DNA from: Hanleya hanleyi
Taxonomy: Eukaryota; Mollusca; Polyplacophora; Lepidopleurida; Hanleyidae
Assembly (NCBI GenBank): GCA_036873755.1
Contig: JAVTVY010017489.1
Span: forward strand, 1 to 64,000
Direction of reading: 5' to 3'
Length of the DNA stretch: 64,000 nt
Shown here in pieces: positions 35,953 to 49,135 of the stretch. Both the position numbers and the translations under genes were made by a program. Below the pieces are notes generated by a model. It was not told the origin of the DNA. It worked only from the letters and a program-made list of their open reading frames with translations, and did not search any database. Every line of letters starts with the position of its first letter. Position 1 is the first letter of the stretch.

Positions 35953-37341
35953 GTTTGTGTGGAAATTAATGCTTTGAGCATTCTTAACAACTGAAATTTC
36001 TGGAACAATATAAATATTGCACACAAGCTTATATCCATATACAACATACATTATGTATGCACCTTCAACATTGTCAACAGCCAGTTTGCTCCATTATTTT
36101 GAGATGTCAGATAACTGCCTAATCAGTGTCGTGAGGCTGCATACAGTCTGAATATACATCTTCCTATAAATCGGACCTAAACAAAGAGAAAGTATAAAGA
36201 AGGAAAAAAAAGACCAAATGTCTATTCATGAACACTATTGCCTCCATATTAAACAAAGCGATAAACCAGCAGTCTCCCCTAAATTGCCAGGTTTTTGGCA
36301 TTTTACTATAACATGGCTGTCCCCGAACAATCCAAAGATAACCGATAGTTTTAAGATATTAAGATTGAAACAGCCCAGCTAGAATAATCTACTGCTATTA
36401 GCTAAGAAATGAACATCCAACTTTTTAAGAACTGAGTTTCTCACAAAATCTGAAAAGTTTGCATTTAGCACGCCTGGATTGCTGTGTAAGAATACAGAGA
36501 GGCTGCATAGTTTGACCTTCATTGAGATACCAGTCCGATGGGATATCAAATTCCTTAACTTAGTCCAGATGTCCTCGGCCTTGAGGTGTAAAATATCCCA
36601 AGTCGAGAAGTTAGTGAAGTCCAAGTTTTCAGTTTTCGAGGTTTTGAAATTTTCAAAATTCTATCCATTTTCTGGATTATAATATAAATATATGTTTTCG
36701 CACATACGTTCGATGTTTCTGTTGAATTTCGAGCATATGTCCGAGGTCTCCCATGAAACTGAATTTAGGAAACCTTGGAATCCTGACGTTTCCAAACTGT
36801 CCAACCTCAGAATTTGTACAGACTGGAAAGAGAGCTGCAGGGTGCTTGGTTGATATCACGAGGGATACTTGGCTGAAAATGAACGATATTTTTCCGCGAT
36901 CTGGAGTAAATTGATCAAACACCATCGGTTAACACCAGTCAACGGGAGGTGTGTTGTGTTTTTGTTAAGTCTGATTTCAGCACCGAGTGTGTGTCTCCAC
37001 ATTTTGTACGCTCATCCCGATTGAAGTCAAACCTATAATTAAAAGTGTCGGAATACGATTTTGAAACATATTATCCCAAACGTAGCTAAAGTAACTATGT
37101 AGTTTGTCTCCGCTAGTTAACTAAGTATTTCATTGTGCATTCCCTTTTATACTTGGGTGGGTGTTTCTCAAAGTGAACTGTCGCTATAGCCTGTTAAGCA
37201 GCCAATGAAACTGGAGTAAATAGTCCTGGAAACACAGAGAAGCAATCATTTCCCCTGTATAAAGCGATGGTTGAAGAAGTTATAAAATATTTTTTAAAAA
37301 TCTTCATTATTTTTGCAGTTTCTTATTCGTCTTTTGTTGTT
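35953..37341. other. Intergenic DNA, no gene recognised
   Basis: Two medium minus-strand ORFs (36379-36624 and 36677-36925) have fairly even composition, but no recognised motif and no convincing splice links. They are left unannotated. Confidence 0.35.
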
Positions 37342-37461
37342 TGACCGGCAAAATATTATTTTGTGAACAAGGGTTTTAATATAATCACTTACAGAAGTTA
37401 CAAAAAATAAGTGATTATATAAAAATCCTTGTTCGCAAAATAATGATATTTTGACCTGTCA
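37342..37461. repeat. Inverted repeat, ~50-bp arms
   Basis: TGACCGGCAAAATATTATTT... (37342-37391) is the near-inverse of ...AAATAATGATATTTTGACCTGTCA (37410-37461), with an 18-bp loop. Probably a MITE or hairpin remnant. Confidence 0.65.
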
Positions 37462-37930
37462 CTGAGTGTAGCGTTCTCTGACGAAGCGAGTGAATTAGGT
37501 CTTCCGATGTTTGTCAGGACAAGTGGTCTCAGGCACTACAGAATGAAAGTAATAAACAAAACAATCTCAGGGTTGGAGGAAAAATTGAGGGCAGGCGGAT
37601 GTGATGAACGAACTATTAATTTAAGGTGTTAGTGAATTGAGTGTTGTTGCAGAGTACTTTGGAAAATGCTAAAAAGTGTATGCGTGAGGATGATGGCAAT
37701 ATATGTGATGTACAGTTAGTTCCTCTACTTGTGTAAATGTTAAATAATGAGAGTACAAGCACGAAACCCAACAGAGGGAAGACTTGTAATTATACAAAAT
37801 ATGGAAGAGGCTCCTATAATACACAGAAAAGAAAATGTTATTAATTTTTAACCTTAATGTTGACATTGAATTCCAATTTCCAAATTCATATTTGTATTAT
37901 TTGACAAAGATAAATTTGGGAAATTGTTTA

Positions 37931-38111
37931 AAGGATATGTGACGTTTACCAACGAAAAACTCCTTTGTGTGTGACGGTATTAAAGCCGATTTTTTTTTCC
38001 ACTACAAAACATACCAAATAAGATTTTCCTTGAAGTCTACATACTGAAATATCCCCTTCGAATTTTTTTTTCGAGGCTGATATTTTTCCCGTATTGTCGT
38101 CACATATCCTT
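37931..38111. mobile_element. MITE with perfect 14-bp TIRs and TA flanks
   Basis: AAGGATATGTGACG (37931-37944) is the perfect inverse of CGTCACATATCCTT (38098-38111). TA lies at 37929-37930 and 38112-38113. The 181-bp body is non-coding. Confidence 0.75.
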
Positions 38112-38113
38112 TA

Positions 38114-39129
38114 TATGTCAACTTTATGGTTAAAAATTAATCGCAATTACCAATATTTATAAGGTAATGGTTCTTTTCTGTATTTTACAGGAAGTTTTCC
38201 CATATTGTGTACGATTCAGATGGGCCAAAAGTGAGACCGGTTAATCATGGGCGTAAGCAAGGGGGAGGGGTATTTTGGCGGTTGCAAAAACAAAAGACAA
38301 CAAAGAAACAAATCAAATATGGCACAAAAGAAAATTGCTGTATTACCAGATCTTTTTTTCAATTGTCGCAGTATACAGGTGAAGTAGCTTGTTTCCGTGT
38401 ATTTTCATGACTTCTTTTTCGGGTGATCGCCACTGTTGTAAGCTATTTTGGCACAAATTACAGGTTGAATTGTTACAATCTTACGCCTTTCAAATATTCG
38501 CGGTGAGCGACAATTTGCCATCATTTCAAAAAAAGTTTTGAAATTCTCCTATGCCTCTTGTCTGAATTCACCTCGCTGTCCCGAATACATCCCAGTTTAT
38601 GGTACGGTATATACATTCTCACACAATATGCCGGCATCGTTCACCACCACCCTTTCAATGTTGAGTTTAATTGTTGCCTGTATATGGTGAGATTCTACTA
38701 AAGGCCTTCTCGTCCCCGAGGCTTGCGCATTGTACGAATAATTGTGGTTGCAGCTTTGCGACTTGTAAACATTCTGGAGAATGAACCGCTTGGTAGTCAT
38801 CGGAACTTACAGGTAATTGTTCTGAATACGAAATTGCATTCAATAAATACTCGTTTGGGCCGTTTTTGTTTTCATCTGCAAATTATGCGCTGTATGGATC
38901 CACAGTGGGCGCTTTTAACCATCATTTGAACAATAGTGGTGTTCGTTTAGAGGTTACCGGTACTTTTAAAGGTTTCCTCCTTGGTGAAATATTGAAGGAA
39001 AAACTTCCCTGCTTCATATCGACAGATTCAGGAACCTGATCTTAACGGAAGCGAGAATTTGAAGATGGATTCGGCGGAACCGATATTCGCCAGAACTTCC
39101 GATTGTGTAGAAGGGAATCTCTTAATACG
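38114..39129. other. Non-coding stretch, no feature recognised
   Basis: Short ORFs only. A possible acceptor (TTTTACAG at 38183-38190) is followed by an open stretch that cannot be tied to a gene. Confidence 0.35.
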
Positions 39130-39939
39130 TTTAGTCCGGGATGTTAGGGCATAAAAGGGACTGTTTGGTTCAGATTCTTCCAAAAGCATCAAATTTGGCC
39201 CATATGTCGCCCATACAATACCTTTTCGATTTTTGACGGGCGCCAAGGTAGTCGCCCCCGGGGGCCGCTATATTGGCGAAATTCAATATGGCCACCACCC
39301 GGATTAGAGATCAATCGTATTTAAAAAAACAAAATGGCTAGAATCATGAATAATACAACGTTTTAGTGGTTTTCGGTGTCGGGGAATCTGATTCTGATCT
39401 TATTTTAACGATTTGAGGTCAAGGTCACCCTGAAGGTCATTATGGGGTCAAATTCCTCATTTTTAGTGGTTTTTAGTCGAGATATACAAACTACCTCATT
39501 TTATCGATTTTCGGGGTTGAGTAACCCGAATCTAACCATATTTTGACGATTTCAGGCAATATTTCACGATAGAGTTCACCTGAACCAGAGATCAACCAGA
39601 GGTCAATTATAGGAAACACCAAAAGAGCTAGAAACACAAATAATACCATAGGGCTTTGTGGCATCGGAGAATTAGATTCTGACCTTATTTTGACGATTCG
39701 AGGTCACGGTCACCTCATTTGGGAATTAAAGGTCAAAGATCAACAGTTGCTACTAAAAACAATCGAAACAAGACTATTCAGGAACAAATGTTATTAAAAT
39801 ACTTCGGAGATGACATCTGCTGACAAAATGCTATAACTATGCCGCTACGTGCATTCAAATGTTCAAAATACAACACAAAGACCGCTTTAGCAACACTATA
39901 CCAATGATTACTTTTACTAACTAGGCCTTCTGGCTTGCG

Positions 39940-40545
39940 CTCTATGATGCCAGCAATAAATAATACTTGTCATCACCGCCCTCATTATTAACGCACCCGC
40001 CTTCGCATTTGCAGAGGGTCGTGTATCGGACATCGGTACAGTTGCATTTGCACCTTCCCGTGCATGCCTTGAGTCAGCCGTAGTGCATGAGAATGGCATA
40101 TGCCATAGAAGTGTCGCTGAGAGTGGTCCATAGCGGTTGCCATGTACTGGTGCAATCTTTGTGCCAGCTCCACTCACTGAAGTCAGGGATTTCCTGCTGG
40201 AGTGAAGTGACCTGACTCCAGTAGAAACTCGCTTGCAGTAGCGCTCGCTTCACATGCTGCAACAGCGCGGCTTGAGAGGTGGGATGTTTTCCAGCGATCT
40301 GGTTGCAGTGGTGAAGAGCTGATGCTTGGCCTCGTTGACACCGGCTGCACCACATCCCTTGCTGTACATTAGTACGATGAAGCATTCTATAAGCACCATA
40401 TGCACGGACTCGAGAGTGTCAGGATCGTTTATGAGAGCCACTAGTGTGTCGGTGAGGTCTGATATGCTTGTACAGACTGTCCAGGCGGTCTTTTTGCCAC
40501 ATCCAAGAAACTGTGAAGTCGTCTTGCACACCGTTAAGGTGTGAA
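39940..40545 (-). pseudogene. Transposon-protein relic with GCGKKTAW and CXC motifs
   Basis: Read on the minus strand through frame changes, the region gives TTSQFLGCGKKTAW, then HVKRALLQASFYWSQV, SEWSWHKD, and a cysteine cluster ACTGRCKCNC...LCKCEGGCVN. This order (TTS-F-G-GKK-AW, then a W-rich linker, then a tesmin-like CXC cluster) is recognisable from a large repeat-associated protein family in invertebrate genomes whose function is not established. Multiple frame breaks make this copy non-functional. The internal TAG after MHYG is one example. Confidence 0.5.
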
Positions 40546-40546
40546 A

Positions 40547-40744
40547 GAGGGATAGTGCCAAGGACTCTGACGGACCAAGATCGGAACAGATGGTTTGGAC
40601 TGGAATGCCACAATATTTTTTTCGGTACCCCTAAAATTCCGATGTATGAATGGATAAGCGGCTTCTGGAAAAAAATATTGTGACATTCCAGTCCATACCA
40701 TTTGTTCCGATCTCGGTCCGTCAAAATTCTTGGCACTACCCCTC
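40547..40744. repeat. Core palindrome of the foldback element
   Basis: GAGGGATAGTGCCAAGGA... and ...TTCTTGGCACTACCCCTC form ~85-bp arms with ATCGGAACARATGGT and CAATATTTTTTT conserved in both. The loop is ~35 bp. The high identity of this core, compared with the outer arms, suggests gene conversion between arms or more recent duplication. Confidence 0.7.
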
Positions 40745-42040
40745 TTCTACAGCCTTACTGGGTGCGACCCGACTTCACAGTTTTTTGAGAGCGCAAGCCA
40801 GAAGGTATAGGTATTAATAATCATTGGTATATTGTTGCTAAAGCGGTCTTACTGTTACTGTTATGTGGAAAATGGAATAGGTCTTTGGATTATGGACGCG
40901 GATATTCTCTAATGGACGACGGCTGGATTATGAATGACGGACTATAGACGCTTGTAATTTGTATTGTATTTCGAACATTTAAATACACACAGCGGCATAG
41001 TTATAGCATTTTGTCAGCAGATGTCATCTCTGAAGTATTTTAATGAAACTTGTTCCTGAATAATCTTCGTTCGATTGTTCTCAGTGCTAGCTCTTGATCT
41101 TTGACCTTTGACCCCAAAATGGGGTGACCTCAAATCTTCAAAATAAGATCAGAATCGTATTCTCCGAATGCCACAAACCCCTATGGTATTATTTTTGATT
41201 CTTTTGGAGTTTTACCTACAACTGACCTCTGGTTCGGATGACCTCTATCGCGACTCTCAAATGAAATATTGCCCCGAATCGCCAAAATAAGGCCCGATTC
41301 GGGTTACTCAATCCCGGAAACCAATAGAATGAGGCCGTTTATATATCTTGCCCCAAAACCACTGATGATGGCGAATTTGTCCCCAAAATGACCTTTATGG
41401 TGACCTTGAAGGGTGCTATTATTCATATTTCTAGCTCTTTTAGTTATTTAACTACGATTGACCTCTAACCCGGGTGGCGACCATATTGAATTTCGCCAAT
41501 ATGGCGGCCCCAGGGGGCGCCCGTCTTGGCGCCCGTTAAAAATCGAAATAGTATGGTATGGGCGACATATGGGCCAAATTTGGTGCTTTTGGAAGAATGT
41601 GAACCAAAAAATCCCTAACAGCCCCGACTAGTTGGCCTATTCTGTTCTGCTTCGCGTAGTGTGTCGATTTATGTTGGATTTTGATTGTCGGCCAGATTTT
41701 TATACTGTGCAATTTTGTGAATACGTCAAATTTATTCATCGTAACTGTGATATTCATTTGCAATTGACCGTTAACTTAGCTGTGCTGTTTCTGTGGCATA
41801 TTTAGGCAATTTTTTTTCCTGAAGACTTTATGGGAAGGAATTATAATTTCAATGCTTGAACTACCAAATTTATATATACCGGTGTGAAAGAAACGGTGGT
41901 CCCGGGGACCAGTGTCCAGTCTCCTCTCCCCGAGTCCCGACCTCTGTACATCGGTTTGTTACATAAGTTTTAATGTGTGTATGTGTTAATGCGTTGGATT
42001 ACTAAGTTATTGGCTTGAGTACTTAGAATTTTGTTTGCTA

Positions 42041-42095
42041 TATGAGCTGAAATATTGCTGACCGCGACATTAAATCTTAATTCTCTCTCTCTCTC
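42041..42095 (+). mobile_element. SINE tail relic
   Basis: TATGAGCTGAAATATTGCTG, then GCGACATTAAATC and a (CT)n tract. This is the third copy of the tail seen at 12113 and 15678, here without a clear target duplication. Confidence 0.55.
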
Positions 42096-42829
42096 GACAA
42101 ATATATGCAGGTTTATTGTTTTGGTGGGAAATTTGAGCCGTACGATGTCGGGCATTACAGGTTAGTTTTTCTGGGTATTCTTGCACTTACCAGTTTTACC
42201 CCATGTTGAGGCGTTTGCTCTATCAGACGTCCACGATCCTCATCCATTAACATCAGATGAGTTGTTTGAGCTGATCTGCCATCACAGCTCCCGGGCTAGC
42301 GTATCTAATTCCGCTTAAGCCGGTGCTTGCGGCCGTTTGGGTACTTCGTCGTCCATTTTCAGATATGTTAGTGTCCGGGTTTGGTTAAATCATAGCAAGC
42401 GGACACCCATATTTGGGGGACCACAGTTCCTCTTACACGGTAACGAAAATATAGCAGTGATTGCTTGAATAGTATCCCTGAAATCGCCACAAACGGATAG
42501 TCACCAGCTAAGTGGTACTGAAGTCAGCAGTACATCGAATTCTCCAATCTAGTCGTTGGGAAGGCAAGGTTTTCGAAATACCAGTTATGGCATTTCGAGA
42601 TGAAGGGGCATGTGTGGTGTATTATGCAAGGTCCTCCTTAATGATATTTCGGCGTCTTTTTGCTGGAGCTGATCGGTGTGCTTAATGACCCGTTACACAA
42701 AGTTAGAGAATCGTCACAACTTCGGAAGCCTTCAATGGTTTATTTAGCGGAAGATCTTTATTAAGTGTTCGCAGCTTCACTAAGGAAAGACTACTGAAAC
42801 CTGTAGAACATCCAGAATTAAAAGCAACT

Positions 42830-43425
42830 ATTAAAAGGGTGGTGGAAAGCGATGCCGACATACTGACAAAAATTCATATCATCCACAGAAAAATATACCG
42901 ACAGCATGCATATTTCTAAAAACTTCACAAGAACCGAAAGTGATCCCTGTGATGATTTGTATCTCAGCTACTCTTTTATTGCAGATGTTCATGTGGATAT
43001 CTTGAATGGCATGACCACACGACCCCTAGCACCGGGTTCGAGAGAGTATTTATTGAATACAAGTTTGTATTCAGAACAAATACCTGTGGGATTCTACGCC
43101 GACCAAGTGCTTCATCCTCTGTCATGTTTACCAGTCACAAAACTATAATCACACTGATATGTACAGAGGGCAAGCCTCAGGGACGAAACGTCTACCGGCA
43201 GAATCTCACCATATACAGGCAACAATTAAAACAACAATTAAAAGGGTGGTGGAAAACGATGGGGCGTGCTGACAATAAGTCATATGACCCCACAGACAAA
43301 TATACTGACTGCATATTCCTAAAAATATCTCAAGAGTCAAAAGTGATCCCTGTGATTATTTTCATCCCAGCCACGCTTTTATTGCAGTTGTTCGTGTGGA
43401 TATCTTGAATAACCACACGTTCACG
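42830..43425. repeat. Direct duplication, ~400-bp spacing
   Basis: AAAAGGGTGGTGGAAA...ACTTTTATTGCAG..GTGTGGATATCTTGAAT appears at 42832-43005 and 43243-43410. An acceptor-like TTTATTGCAG precedes a similar open stretch in both (VDILN). This could reflect duplicated exons, but no protein family was recognised. Confidence 0.45.
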
Positions 43426-43564
43426 GGCTTTAGCGGTATCAGATACAAATATTTCAGTGCAATGATGTAATAGCCGTATCAAGACATCTTTTGGAGAATC
43501 ATGCTAGATCTGCAATTCTTTCCGTGCGGAGGGGCCCTCTATGGTGTTCTATTTGTGCCAATTT

Positions 43565-44110
43565 GATCTCGCGCGTCGATTTGCAAAAGTCGACGTCGTG
43601 TTTTGAAACGCGACGTCGCCCTTTCCGTCGCGCGTCGACTTTTACAATGTTAAAGAGATAGGCCAAAACTCGACGTCGTGTTTCAAAAGTCGACGTCGCC
43701 TTTTGGCCTATCTCTTAGCATTGTAAAAGTCGACGCGCGACGCGCGACGGAGAGGGCGACGTCGCCTTTCAAAACGCGACGTCGACTTTTCGCGTCGCGC
43801 GTCGTGCGTCGCCTTTTTGAAGAATCAAAACTCGACGCGCGACGCGCGACGGAAAAAGTCGACGTCGCGTTTTAAAAGGCGACGTCGCCCTCTCCGTCGC
43901 GCGTCGTGCGTCGGGTTTTATAATGTTAAAGAGATAGGCCAAAACTCGACGTCGTGTTTCAAAAGTCGACGTCGACTTTTGCCCTATCTCCTAACATTGT
44001 AAAAGTCGACGCGCGACGGAGAGGGCGACGTCGACTTTTTCCGTCGCGCGTCGACTTTTAAAAAGTCGACGCGACGACGGACATTCGCGTCGCGCGTCGC
44101 CTTTTGGTTT
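43565..44110. repeat. CpG-dense palindrome array, left end
   Basis: Built from permutations of GTCGAC, GACGTC, CGCGACG and AAAAGTCGACGTCG, separated by TTTT/AAAA. One internal palindrome spans 43918-44003 (AATGTTAAAGAGATAGGCC ... CCTATCTCCTAACATT). CpG content is far above the AT-rich surroundings. Confidence 0.8.
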
Positions 44111-45459
44111 ACAAAAGTGCGCATGTCTGGGGAGCATGTATTACTATAATGTTCACAGCTGTGATTTTCGATTCTTGTAGCTCCTGACCAGTGTTGGTAA
44201 TTTGGTGAGAATTTACTGCAAGATGGCAAGAATGACAAGATATTTTGCATGCATGGAGACTATGTACAACATAATATATTTGTTTCGCTGTCTGAAATGT
44301 GTTTTTGCTGATTAATTTTCGAACACTGGTACCTGTATTCCACAAAAGGCACACCCCTCAATCGAGAGGACAATTCGCATCTATTAGCTTGTCAATGTGC
44401 ATGTTACTATTTCGCCGGACTAATACGTAAATTAAATTCAAGTTTCCAATAATGAACAAAAGCGTATGTAAGTACCTATTTTGCAGGACTAACAGTAACG
44501 ACTGAAAAACAGAGGGAAAATAATTAATCGCTTGTGTAGCTCAATGGAACTGTGAAATCTTACATTCTGGAGACATCCTGATGAATGTTAGTCAAATGTA
44601 ATGTGACTGGAATACGTCCTCCTTTAATATGTTGATGTCTATCATGTCCGTATCACACAATGTACAGCCCAATCAAACATCCAAATAATAAAAGAAAGGC
44701 TGTCAGTAACCCATTGTATTGGACTAGATGAATGTCTGCTGATAAAACGCGCCACGTTGCATTTGATCTCGAAGCATACAACCCTTTTTACCTCCGTCGA
44801 TTAGACGGAGGTCTAGGAACGCAACGTGAAATCTCCCGCCAAATAATTGTCATATGGGGAACCCATGCACGACTCATAGTATTTCCAATAGGGATCGTCA
44901 TGGTTCCCGGCGAAATCTTGCACTTTTTCTTTGGACACAATTGAAATAATGGGGTTCCCCATTGCAATGCATTGCAGTGGGCCTTGCTTCTGTAGTCGGG
45001 TTCCACCTCAATCTCGAAACCAGAGCTATCCGGTCCTGTCCTGCATCCACCGAGAGATTGAACATGGCGGCCCTCCAGCTTGGAGAGACGGACAATGCGA
45101 TTTTTCGCTTCTTCTCTCCCCCGATAGACTCCATTCCAAATTGAAACTTTCTGAAACCTTTTGGCGAAACCATTTGTGAAAATCTAGGAGGCAGGAAATA
45201 TTCCCTTTCCACCAGCAAACACTATTTCCCGAAATAAAATTTAGGGTGGGGAAGGTCACCAAGGTCGCGCAAACCAAGACATGTTGTTGTTTTCCATTTC
45301 CGGGTTTGTATTTTGAGTCATTTCTTGTTTCCAAGAGTGTTTCATTACTCCAGATCTATGCGAACATGTTCTATGACATATGTTCTAACGCAGATAGTCT
45401 CGTCCATCGAACTATAGCCAATTAGTCGTTAAATCAATAACCGAACAAAGGGGGCGTGG

Positions 45460-46860
45460 TCCATATACTTGTAATGTTGTGTAAAATGCATGTTTTATTT
45501 TTCGTTTATTTTTTATTTTGCTGCATGTTTGGGCCCGGAAAAAGTATCCGTAATCTTCCACTGATATATAACGTAGATGGCAAACCTGTCTCATAGTCTG
45601 TGAAACCCAAATTGTATGAAAATTCAACGCAAACAACATGTGCTATTTTTCTTTGTTTTTATTCAAAATTCATGTTTACTTTTGGGTCAAATTTATATTT
45701 CCATGCTTGATTGAGACTGGAAATGCATTGAAACTTCCACCAGCATGTCCCGTAGCCCATAAGACTTTTACGTGGTCTGTCAAATCAAAATTGTGCGATT
45801 TATCAACGCGCAGCACATGTACCAAATTCATGTATTTATTATGTAAAATGAAGGTTTGCTTTTTTCTGCAAATTCATATTTCCCTGCCTGTTTCAGATTA
45901 AAAAACCATTAGCAAAGTTTTGATAACATGTGGTGTAGATGATAAACCTGCCACGTGGTCCTTGAAATCCAAATTGTGCAAAAATTCAACGCAAACAACA
46001 TGTACAATATTGTAGCATTTTTGTGTAATAGTCATGTTGATTTTTTGGTCAAATTCATATTTCCTTCCTTGCTTGGGACTGGGAATGCATTGGAAAACTT
46101 CCGCCAACATGTCCCGTAGTCCATAAGACTTTCACGTAGTCTGCCAAATCAAAATTGTGCGATTTATCAACGCGCAGCACATGTACCAAAATTATGTCTT
46201 TGTTATGTAAAATGCAGGTTTGCATTTTTCTGCGAATTCATATTTTCCTGCCTGTTTCGGACTGGAAAACAATCAATAAAGTTCCGCCAACATGTGTCGT
46301 ACATGATAAACCTGTCACGTAGTCCGTGAAATCCAAATTGTGCGAAACTTTAACACAAACAACATGTACTATATTGTAGTATTTTTGTGTAATAGTCCGG
46401 TTGATTTTTGGGTCAAATTCATATTTCCCTGCCTGTTTCGGACTGGAAAACCATCAGTAAACTTCTGCAAACATGTGCTGCTGCCATAACAGTATCATGT
46501 AGTTCACAAGCCAAAAAACGTGTGATTCACAGCAACATGTCACATGTATAAGCTTATACATGTACAATGTCATATATGGCATGTTTACTTTTGAATTAAT
46601 TTCATATTTCCAGTCATGGCATTTACCTGGAGAGCACTGAAAAACTTATGCAGACATGTGCCGCTGCCCGTAACTGTACCACGCAGTCCACGGACCACTA
46701 ATCCTGCAATTTACAGCGACATAGCACATATACATGTACAATGCGTTGGCATATGTTTACCTTTAAATTTATTTCATAGTTCCAGCCATAAACTTGATGT
46801 AAGATACAATAATCTTCTGCCAACATGTTGTAAAGTCCATAAACCTGTCACGTAGGTCAT
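45460..46860. repeat. ~181-bp tandem satellite, about 8 monomers
   Basis: The marker TTCATATTTCCCTGCCTG and variants recurs at about 45510, 45690, 45875, 46055, 46238, 46418, 46600 and 46778, spacing 178-183 bp. Each unit also has an AACATGT-C-GTAG-CCATAA box, a CACGTAGTC box and AAATTGTGCGA. Outer monomers are more diverged than the central ones. Confidence 0.75.
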
Positions 46861-48924
46861 GAAGCACATAAGCATCAGAGTCAGTGATTGGCCACAACCC
46901 TGATTCCTCAGGAAATAAACATTACGCATGTAATGATGACCGGCAGAGTGATACATGTGTCAATCGGTCAGACATTTTCAAGGATGCCCAGTTTTACCTC
47001 AAAACAACCATGCCGGACTTCATTCCTTCTCTCAGAATAATTGGATCTAATTTTACAAAACCTGCAGCCCCCAATAGCTCCTGGATCTAGACCACATAAA
47101 TGAAGGGATCTAGTTTATCGGTGCTATGGCAAAAATATCATGTAGAATGGGTTGTGTGGATAATATCAGATTCATGAAAGTTGAAGTCCTGCAGCATGCT
47201 CCACAAATATCATCAAAGGTCATACAACTTTCTGGTCTGCGCCAGTGTGGATCTATAGGCCTACTTGTTTGTTTTGTTTGTTGTTTTTTTACAAAATTAT
47301 CTCCCTTGACCAGGTGAGGACTTGAATGTGTCAGAAATGATTTAGCTTCTAGAAACAAAGACTTCATTTCCTGAGTACCATGGTGTTATATATTGTTATG
47401 ATTGGCTTAACTTTAGCTGCTGAAGATATTTCTAATTTGAGGATGCTGGGCAATCATACTAAATTTATTTTCATAACTTCATTTATTTTCACAATAAGCA
47501 ACATAATCGAGATTAGCAAGTGAAGTTTTACAACATAATATAATACGCATCATGGATCTCCTTTAGTTTAGTGTAGACATATATACCCTTGGATATCTGT
47601 TACCCTGATTCAGTCATAATATTGTCTGTATTATATTGATGTCGACAAGGAATATACATAATTATTTGATAGTATTATTAATTGTATATTGTTTATGATT
47701 AACATGAACTTTTTATTCGCTGGAATCCAGCCATTTGTTCCATATTGGCAATATTCTCATCAGCCATCACCATTCAATATGAATGTGATACATGTACAAG
47801 TCCATGGTAATTGATACATTATGGTGAAGGTGACCTGTAACACCAGTATACAAAATTATTCCGAGCTCATTGAATCCGCACATGATGCTGAGACAGATCA
47901 GAACGAAGTGTCGGTAAAATCAGATGTTTTGTAGAGGATTCTGTCAATGAGGATGCTATACTGTACACGTACAAAATATGAAGTGTTGATGTGTAGGGCC
48001 TATAGCATAAAATCACAAGCAAGTTGGTAAAACTAAGCACACAGGGTCTCATTTCTGCCGCTAACGTGTTGATTTGGGTGGGGGTGTCCTCTCATGGGGA
48101 GGTGTGGGTGGGAAGGGGCCTAATGTCTCAAGCAGTATTCCAGGTTTCCATCAATATACTCTATTCCATACCCCAATATTTCAAGCACGTGAAATCAAAG
48201 AAATATTATTTGCGGGGAATGTGACTTCCACATCCCTAGCTGGACATGCTAGTGGGGAACCCTCAATCTCACGTTAATTACCATTGGTGAAGTTCACGTC
48301 AACAAATGCAAAATTGAGCTTGGCATCCGGCCGTATGTTATTCAGTGATGTACTATTCCCCTACTGACCCTGTTGCCTCGACGGAGGTCTTTGCGCTCAT
48401 TCAGCGCAATGCATTTCTGCTTTGTTTTCTGCCATTTTAGACTAGTGACTATATGTAAAGGTGAGGTGTGGGGTCATTTTACTTTCGTTTTCGGCCGGAA
48501 AACAGTAAGATCCCACATTTCCTTCGAGCTACACAAGCTATTAATTAGTTTTTCTCTGTTTTCCAGTCGTTACTGTTACTCCTGCAAAACTGTTACTTAC
48601 ATAAGCTTTTGGTTCATTATTGGAAACTTGAATTTATTTTACGTATCAGTCCGGCGAAATATGAACCCATTGACAAGCTAATATATGCGTATTGTCCTCG
48701 CGATGGAGGGGTGTGCATTTTGTGGAACACAGGTACCAGTGTTCGAAAATTAATCAGCAATATAGCATATCTGACAGCGAAACAAATAAATTATGTGATA
48801 CATAGTCTCCATGTATGTTAAATATCTTGCCATTCTTGCTTTGTTGCAGTAAATTCTCAGCAAATTACCAACACCGGTCAGAAGCTACAAGGATCGGAAA
48901 TCGCAGATGTGAACATTTTTTTTT

Positions 48925-49135
48925 TTCGTTCGAAATTAACACCCCAAATCACAATACAACGAAACAATACGAGACAGAACAAGACTATATGATACGATAC
49001 AACACAATAAAATGCAATATAATACCATACATTACAATACAATATATTACAATTCAACATATTACAACTCAATACATTACAAAACAATACAATTCTAAAC
49101 AATACCATAGGCCATACCATACCGTACGGTGAAAT
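48925..49135. repeat. Degenerate pentanucleotide tract (AATAC/ATACA)
   Basis: ACAATACAACGAAACAATAC and similar 5-bp phased repeats. The tract interrupts the right arm relative to the left one, so it is a later insertion or expansion. Confidence 0.65.

Larger units (their letters stand above)
39130..41630. mobile_element. 2.5-kb foldback element with asymmetric CXC-coding insert
   Basis: Left arm 39130-39942 plus 40505-40640 mirrors 40650-41630. Shared phrases include TTCTTCCAAAAGCATCAAAT / TTTGGTGCTTTTGGAAGAA, TTTCGCCAATATGGCGGCC / CAATATGGC, TGCTGACAAAATGCTATAAC / GCATTTTGTCAGCAGATG, and GACCGCTTTAGCAACA. The left arm alone contains ~560 bp (39943-40504) with minus-strand coding character. 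In the right arm the matching positions join directly (GAGAGCGCAAGCCAG next to CACAGTTTTTTG). The arms are diverged, so the element is old. Confidence 0.7.

Noticed and set aside
36379..36925. Two minus-strand ORFs of about 80 codons
   Set aside because: Composition is not absurd for coding, but no domain, promoter or convincing splice link was seen.
43565..44250. ORFs rich in Arg/Ala/Ser/Thr across the CpG array
   Set aside because: Simple translations of GTCGAC/GCGACG permutations; both strands are equally open.
44732..45334. Several overlapping ORFs on both strands
   Set aside because: All frames are about equally open, there is no recognised motif, and they lie inside a non-autonomous TIR element.
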